64,000 nt of DNA from Pinus tabuliformis (taxonomy: Eukaryota > Streptophyta > Pinopsida > Pinales > Pinaceae). Both the position numbers and the translations under genes were made by a program. Location: positions 690,566,420 to 690,630,419 of the forward strand of contig CM062813.1 of NCBI GenBank assembly GCA_031772625.1, written 5' to 3'. How positions within the stretch are numbered: the stretch's first letter is position 1; the number at the start of each line of letters is the position of its first letter. Below the pieces are notes generated by a model. That model was not told the origin of the DNA, did not search any database, and saw only the letters and a list, made by a program, of their open reading frames with translations. Below are positions 59,208-64,000 of this stretch, in pieces.

Positions 59208-59873
59208 ATGGGAGATGACAGAGGGAAACAACTGGAAGACAACACCTGGGTTCGTAAAACCCCGACGAAAGAGGATGAGATTGATTTGGAGCATGCTCGG
59301 GAAACCTTCATGGAAGCTAAGAAGAGCTTCGCTAGAGCCTCCACTTCAGGAAGCAAAGATAAGCCTGAGCCAGAGATGGACCCCTCTATGCTCACAACTT
59401 TCCTGGAAACCTATATGAAGTTACTGCACGACAGTAAGGCTGTGAAAGGGTTACAAGAACTCGTCAGCAGATGTGTTGGGACCGCACTAGGAGAATCGCG
59501 CATAGTCCACAAGATCAGAAAGCATAAAACAAGGACAGTGCGTGAAATTAGACTCACTGCGCAGATCGGAGAATATGAGATCAATCAAGTCATTCTAGAT
59601 TTGGGATCAGATGCGAATGTTCTACCGAAACAGACATGGGAGAAAATGGGGAGACCTATGCTGCAATGGTCTCTGATTCAGTTGAGGATGGTGAATCAAC
59701 AGAAAATCATACCCATGGCGCAATTGCAGGGAGTAACCGTGGATATTGAGGGAGCAAGTGCACTAGCAGATTTTGAAGTAATAGAGATTGTTGATGATAA
59801 CAATCCCTACCCTACGCTTCTGGGAATTGACTGGACTACTGATATGAATGGGGTAATCAATATGAAGAAGTGA
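59208..59873 (+). mobile_element. element F protease region
   Basis: Retropepsin-like, with VILDLGSDANVLPKQTWEKM near 59591-59650. DLGSD takes the place of the catalytic DTG/DSG, as in many plant Ty3/gypsy elements. The flap side carries LLGIDWTTDMNGVIN near 59818. Confidence 0.75.
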
Positions 59874-60159
59874 AAGATGATCTTTGAGAAGAAATCATTG
59901 CGTGTAATAATACCCCTGGATCCTACTGCAGGATTGCACTATACGGAACCAGTCCATGACTATGAGAGTGATGATGATATGGACTGCATCTATAAGATAA
60001 TAGTGCAAGACCAAGACTGGGTGAATCCCACCGCAGATGGATGGATTACATGGGAGCATGAGAGTTCCTGCAATTCAAATTCTAAAGAAGACATAGAACA
60101 CGGGCAAAATCGGTTACACAAAGTAACTATGTTGAATTGCAATATGATGACTCGGTCGT

Positions 60160-60410
60160 TACACTATGTGTCGATAGAAGAAAGAAATCTGCCTACTTAT
60201 GATGGTCTAAATGAGGTAGATACCTTCTTGGATGCATTTGAAAGGGAGGTGTCGGAAAAGCAACACTTCCAGGTCTTAGACTGGATACTGTACGTTATGC
60301 CCGCAAGATGGTGGGGTACGCACAAAGGAAGCTTTGATGATTGGTGCGAATGTAGGAGAATGATGTGAACACAATTTGGGAAGCCTAAGATGCGACTGAC
60401 AGACAAGTAT
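60160..60410 (+). mobile_element. element F second gag-like stretch after the protease
   Basis: NLPTYDGLNEVDTFLDAFER followed by PARWWGTHKGSFDDWCECRR has the layout of a Retrotrans_gag core. It lies downstream of the protease rather than upstream. The remaining similarity is modest. Confidence 0.5.
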
Positions 60411-60605
60411 GATGGACAAGATAATCCACGCGCATCTGGCCAAGTGGATGTAGGATTATGGAGAAAAGCCCCAACCTGAGCAGGTGCACCTGTACTCCAC
60501 GCTAAAGTACGTGGTCAATAAGCCTGTGTTGGGCGGGTGCATCTACAGATGGCTTTTATTGTTCCAGGAATACGATTTTGAAGTTGTTGTGAAGAGGCTA
60601 GATGA

Positions 60606-61947
60606 TTGAACGTGGGACCAGACCACCTATCGTGCATTGAGACAGCAGAGGAACCCACTTTGGAGGAAGGATTACCTGACACGCAACTTTTCATTATGCA
60701 CATAGCGGATGGACATTTTGAGGATATAATACACTTCCTAACAACTGGAACTCCGCCGGAAGAATACTCTATCCAACAAAAGAAGGAATTAGTGGTGCGC
60801 GTGAAAAATTTCTCTGTCATTGATGGGCATCTATACAAGATGGGGAATGATGAAGTATTGCGAAGGTATGTACCTAAGTTTTAACAAAGCAGCATCCTCA
60901 CGAACACTCATGGGGGCGCTGCAGGAGGACGTTATGTAGGAAGAGCAACTGCGCAAAAGATTCTATACGCATGGTTGTGGTGGCCAACCCTTCATCAAGA
61001 TTCAAAAGCATATTGCAAGGCATGTGATGTGTGTCAAAGAACAAGCAGGCCATCGCAGAGGGATGAAATGCCTTTGAATCCACAAGTAACATTGCAACCC
61101 TTCAAAAAGTGGGCAATAGATTTTTTAGGACCTATTCAGCCTCAAGGAAAGATAGGCGTGAGGTATATTATTACTGCGATGGAATATTTGACTTGTTGGG
61201 CAGAAGTGCAGCTGGTGAAGGATTGCACAGGCGTGACTGCCGTGAAGTTTCTATTTGAACATGTACTGACACGATTTGGATGTATGAAGATCTTGATGAG
61301 CGATCGTGGTATGCACTAACGGAGGAATTTCAGGTGTATCATCAAAAGAGCACAACTTATCACCCACATGCTAACGGGACAGTGGAGGCGTTCAACAAAC
61401 TGCTTGAAAATGCGCTGACCAAGGTATGCAATTCTCAGCGAAGTGATTGGGACCTACATATACCTACATTGTTATGGGCTTATCAGACAACATGCAAGAA
61501 GCTAACGGGACAGACACCTTTTAGGCTTGTCTATGGAGTGGAAGCCATAATGCCTATGGAATACATCGTGCCTAGTTTGCACATAGCAATGCTCACAAGT
61601 ATGACGAATCATGGAGTCTCGGAAGAGAGGATCATGCAGCTGGATGAGCTCGAAGAAGAACGATTTTTGGCTAGATTCATCAGCAGGTCTAAAAGCAGCA
61701 TGAAAAAGCATGGCTCGACTGACACATCAAGCTACGCACATTCAAGGTAAACGATCTGGTTCTATTGTATGATAGTAAGTTTGATAAATTCCCTGGAAAG
61801 TTCAGGATGCACTGGTTAGGGCCGTATGTTATTAAGGAGATTACCGATGGAGGCATGGTACAATTGGTCAAGTTAAATGGAGAACATTTCCCAGGAAAGG
61901 TGAATGGTAGTCGTTTGAAGCCATACACCGACGATCTGACAATGTGA
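60606..61947 (+). mobile_element. element F integrase region
   Basis: The zinc-binding part shows CKACDVCQRT near 61015. The core has WAIDFLGPIQP near 61111, a second Asp in ILMSDRG near 61294, and [19 protein letters not shown] near 61363. The C-terminal part has MHWLGPYVIKEITDGG near 61788-61850, the usual post-core domain. Just upstream is NVGPDHLSCIE, the RNase H-integrase junction word. Confidence 0.8.
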
Positions 61948-62253
61948 CTATATGAAAGTGGCACAGTCTTGGTGCTCCAAGTAGCTGAAAGGAGGCACGA
62001 GACTATAAAATACACGGCCCAGGAGCTGCGCGATGTCAGGACTGCGCACAATAGTGAAGTGTCATAGGGTCCGCGACAGCGCAAACACAGCTATGCTGGC
62101 ACGTAGGTCTGCTGGAAAGTGACAGTTAAAGTCACTATTCATGATTTGATGGTTGGTTTGAGGCCAAATGGAGCCGGCGACAAGCAATTAAGGAAAAACT
62201 TATGGGTTAGATTCTTGGCAATCTGCCGCTAATCTAGCACTAATGGACCGAAT

Positions 62254-63949
62254 GTGGGGGAAACGGTCGAATTCAAATTCAAAAGGCCCTATAAATTACA
62301 AGTGGTTGTCCAGCAAACAACACTTGGAATTTTGAGAACTAAGTTATTGCGCACTCAAGTATACATGAACCAAGACTTATTCGAGACTCTGAAAGTGAAT
62401 TCGTTGTTTGAGCAACTACCAGAGACACTGAAAGAATTATGGAATAGCGTTATGTCGACACCCACGGAAGCCGCGCAAGAAATTGCAGAAGTAGAAGCCC
62501 TAGAGAGTGCCGGAGCAATAGTTGAGGTTCCTAAATCACCCCGTACACCGCGACCTAAGAAGGATAAGCAAGCTATGATCCCGGTGTGCATCTCACGCAG
62601 AAATCCATAGAGGACCAAGCTCACCTTGCAGGAAAAGGGGAAGGCCATTAATCTGGAGGTAAAAGAGGAAGAATTTGAAGAAATCCTAGTCGAAGAGGAG
62701 GACGTAGAGATGGAAGTTGAAACCCAGGGTGTGGACCCTATTACCCGGTTGCCCGAATATGTTCCTCAGCGAAAGGGCAAAGCTAAAGCGCCAAAGGACA
62801 TAGATGAGAGCAAGAGCTCTCTGCAAACTCCACTACTCCCAGAGCATATTTTTTTTAGGGACTGCACTTGTGATGGGTTCCTATGTTGAAATTTGAATAT
62901 TGGGACCTCGCAGCCCACGAGAAGTTCCTGTATTTAGATACTGAGAAGCTAATGCTCCAAAGGATGGACGCGATGGCTATAATGGTTGAATTGGAGCCGC
63001 GCAAATGGCTCAAAGGTGTAGAGAAGGCCGGGTTGCTAAATGTGCTCAGGTTGTTTCATTACCACCACGCCCCAGTGACCGTCTTCGTCATCAGGCAGCT
63101 TCTCTGCTTGGTGTATGATGGGTGTTTGTGGTTGGAGGAGCCCATCCCTATCACAGACCATCTGATTCACAGAATTACATGGCTGCCTTACTCAGGAGAG
63201 GATCTAGCAAACATTTTGGAAGGACAAGGTGGCGAATTGGCCCTTGCGGAAGCAATGAAAAAAAATTTAAGTTGGAGAAGAAGAAGCGAGGGTATGCCAT
63301 CTCCAGCATCAACAATCCCGCAGTTAAGGTTGCGACACAAATATTGGCAGGGAAGGTGATGCAGAAGTGCTGCGCGGATGAGGTGCCCGTGCCAATGGTT
63401 GGACTAGCGGCCCAATGTGCAGAAGGAGTCCAGTTCAACTAGGAAAACTATCTATGCGGTGAGTTCCTTGTGAACTGTTGTAAGGCACAGGAGCAGGGAA
63501 AAGCATTTCATTACATGTGGCTCCTGTTGTCGATAGTACTAGTGGGATGGGAGTTGCCCAAAGATAGCCAATTCCTTTCGATCGCATTGGACCTTCCAGA
63601 GGTAGCGAAGTATGCTTCGTTGTGGGCAACCAAGGATGCACAACGTATCAGAGAAAGCAAGATCTTTTAGGTCCTAATGGAGATGAATATCTGAATGGGG
63701 ATCAATCGCAAGCTGTGGTTGTGGCCCACAGTCTACAACAGTTTGCAGAGCTTTGCAGAGTTCAAAGTGGATTTCCACCATGTCTTCATCAGGGCGCAGA
63801 AGGACCCTACGAAGATGTGGCATGATTTACCATACCTGGCGACCGACAATGTGATATTCGCAGTCCTTGAGTCTTGGCCTCCAGAGTGGCGCACTCTAAC
63901 TGGCTCCGCGTTGGACACGGACAAGTCCACTGCGCAGCATAAAAATTAG
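62254..63949 (+). mobile_element. element F extra coding region downstream of integrase
   Basis: Open frames on the sense strand continue 300 bp past the integrase to near the window end. The first part ends in a Pro/Arg/Lys-rich stretch (SPRTPRPKKDK). A Glu-rich stretch follows near 62650-62720. A conserved-looking block then has LRLFHYHHAPVTVFVIRQLL and DHLIHRITWLPYSGEDL near 63050-63210. No transmembrane or envelope layout is clear. Some Tat and Athila relatives carry extra frames here. Function unknown. Confidence 0.55.
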
Positions 63950-64000
63950 GAGACAAAGCTTCAAATCGCACAGCTGTCTGAGAAGTGCAGGAAAGAGGAA

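Larger units (their letters stand above)
56235..64000 (+). mobile_element. element F: large Tat/Ogre-like Ty3/gypsy element, partly in window
   Basis: The 5' LTR is 56235-57172. A primer-site region lies at about 57175-57194. A leading frame (57262-57696) and gag (57715-58326) follow, then five zinc-knuckle motifs (58555-59085) and protease (59208-59873). After these come a second gag-like stretch (about 60160-60410), the RNase H end (about 60500-60600), integrase (60606-61947) and an extra downstream coding region (62254 to past 63950). No chromodomain is seen. The leading frame before gag and the primer type suggest the Tat/Ogre branch. It is broken, with roughly ten or more breaks. Higher G+C and longer open frames suggest it is younger than A-C. 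The 3' LTR lies outside. Confidence 0.8.

Noticed and set aside
62254-63949. Envelope gene of element F
   Set aside because: No signal peptide, furin-type site or clear transmembrane anchor is visible; only one short hydrophobic stretch was noticed.

Overview
The window is plant nuclear DNA. It holds one ordinary host gene, an intronless MAPKKK of the plant MEKK type, about 63% A+T by impression, and a dense pile of old nested retroelements. One gene in 64 kb, large chromovirus and Tat/Ogre-type LTR elements, and very decayed copies that still keep their nesting suggest a seed plant with a big, slowly purged genome. A gymnosperm is my best guess; this is inference.

Left part (1-9.6 kb): a minus-strand Ty3/gypsy gag-protease fossil (808-2477) with a tRNA-Met-type primer site and a piece of LTR, cut at 807 by what looks like another LTR. 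A tRNA-derived SINE-like box pair lies at 3.1 kb. A 2.3-kb foldback element (6311-8640) has arms over 500 bp long, one carrying a tripled 57-bp unit; a diverged relative of its arm lies at 4.4-4.8 kb. (TA)n and (GATA)n tracts close this part.

Gene part (9.6-20 kb): an A+T-rich, repeat-poor stretch around the kinase gene (11941-13584), which resembles Arabidopsis MAPKKK17/18. Two ABRE-type ACGTGTC boxes and a G-box lie upstream, fitting the abscisic-acid role of that family.

Right part (20-64 kb) is a stratigraphy of insertions. A plus-strand L1-type LINE begins near 20060, is interrupted at 20525, and resumes at about 43690, running to 47878. The interruption is element B, a minus-strand non-coding LTR element (LARD-like). 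Inside B sit element A (20578-30491), a 9.9-kb chromodomain Ty3/gypsy element lying in B's 3' LTR, and element D (34083-36894), a 2.8-kb gag-bearing small LTR element lying in a minisatellite. Element C (47879 to about 55026), a second non-coding LTR element of the B family, lies in the LINE's 3' part. Element E (minus, 55027 on) sits at the start of C's 3' LTR, and element F (plus, 56235 to past the window end), a large Tat/Ogre-like element, sits in E. LTR divergence by eye (B about 14%, A about 8-9%, D about 2%) agrees with the nesting order.

The most interesting signal is a module of about 50 bp, present three times just before the polypurine tract in A, B and C. Its two ends can pair in all nine copies, with compensatory changes between copies, and its loop keeps a TTATAAAGCTCC core. 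A carries gag-pol; B and C are non-coding but share its LTR type, primer site, polypurine tract and this module. A-like elements may therefore have mobilised B- and C-like ones, and the module may be a shared cis-acting RNA signal.
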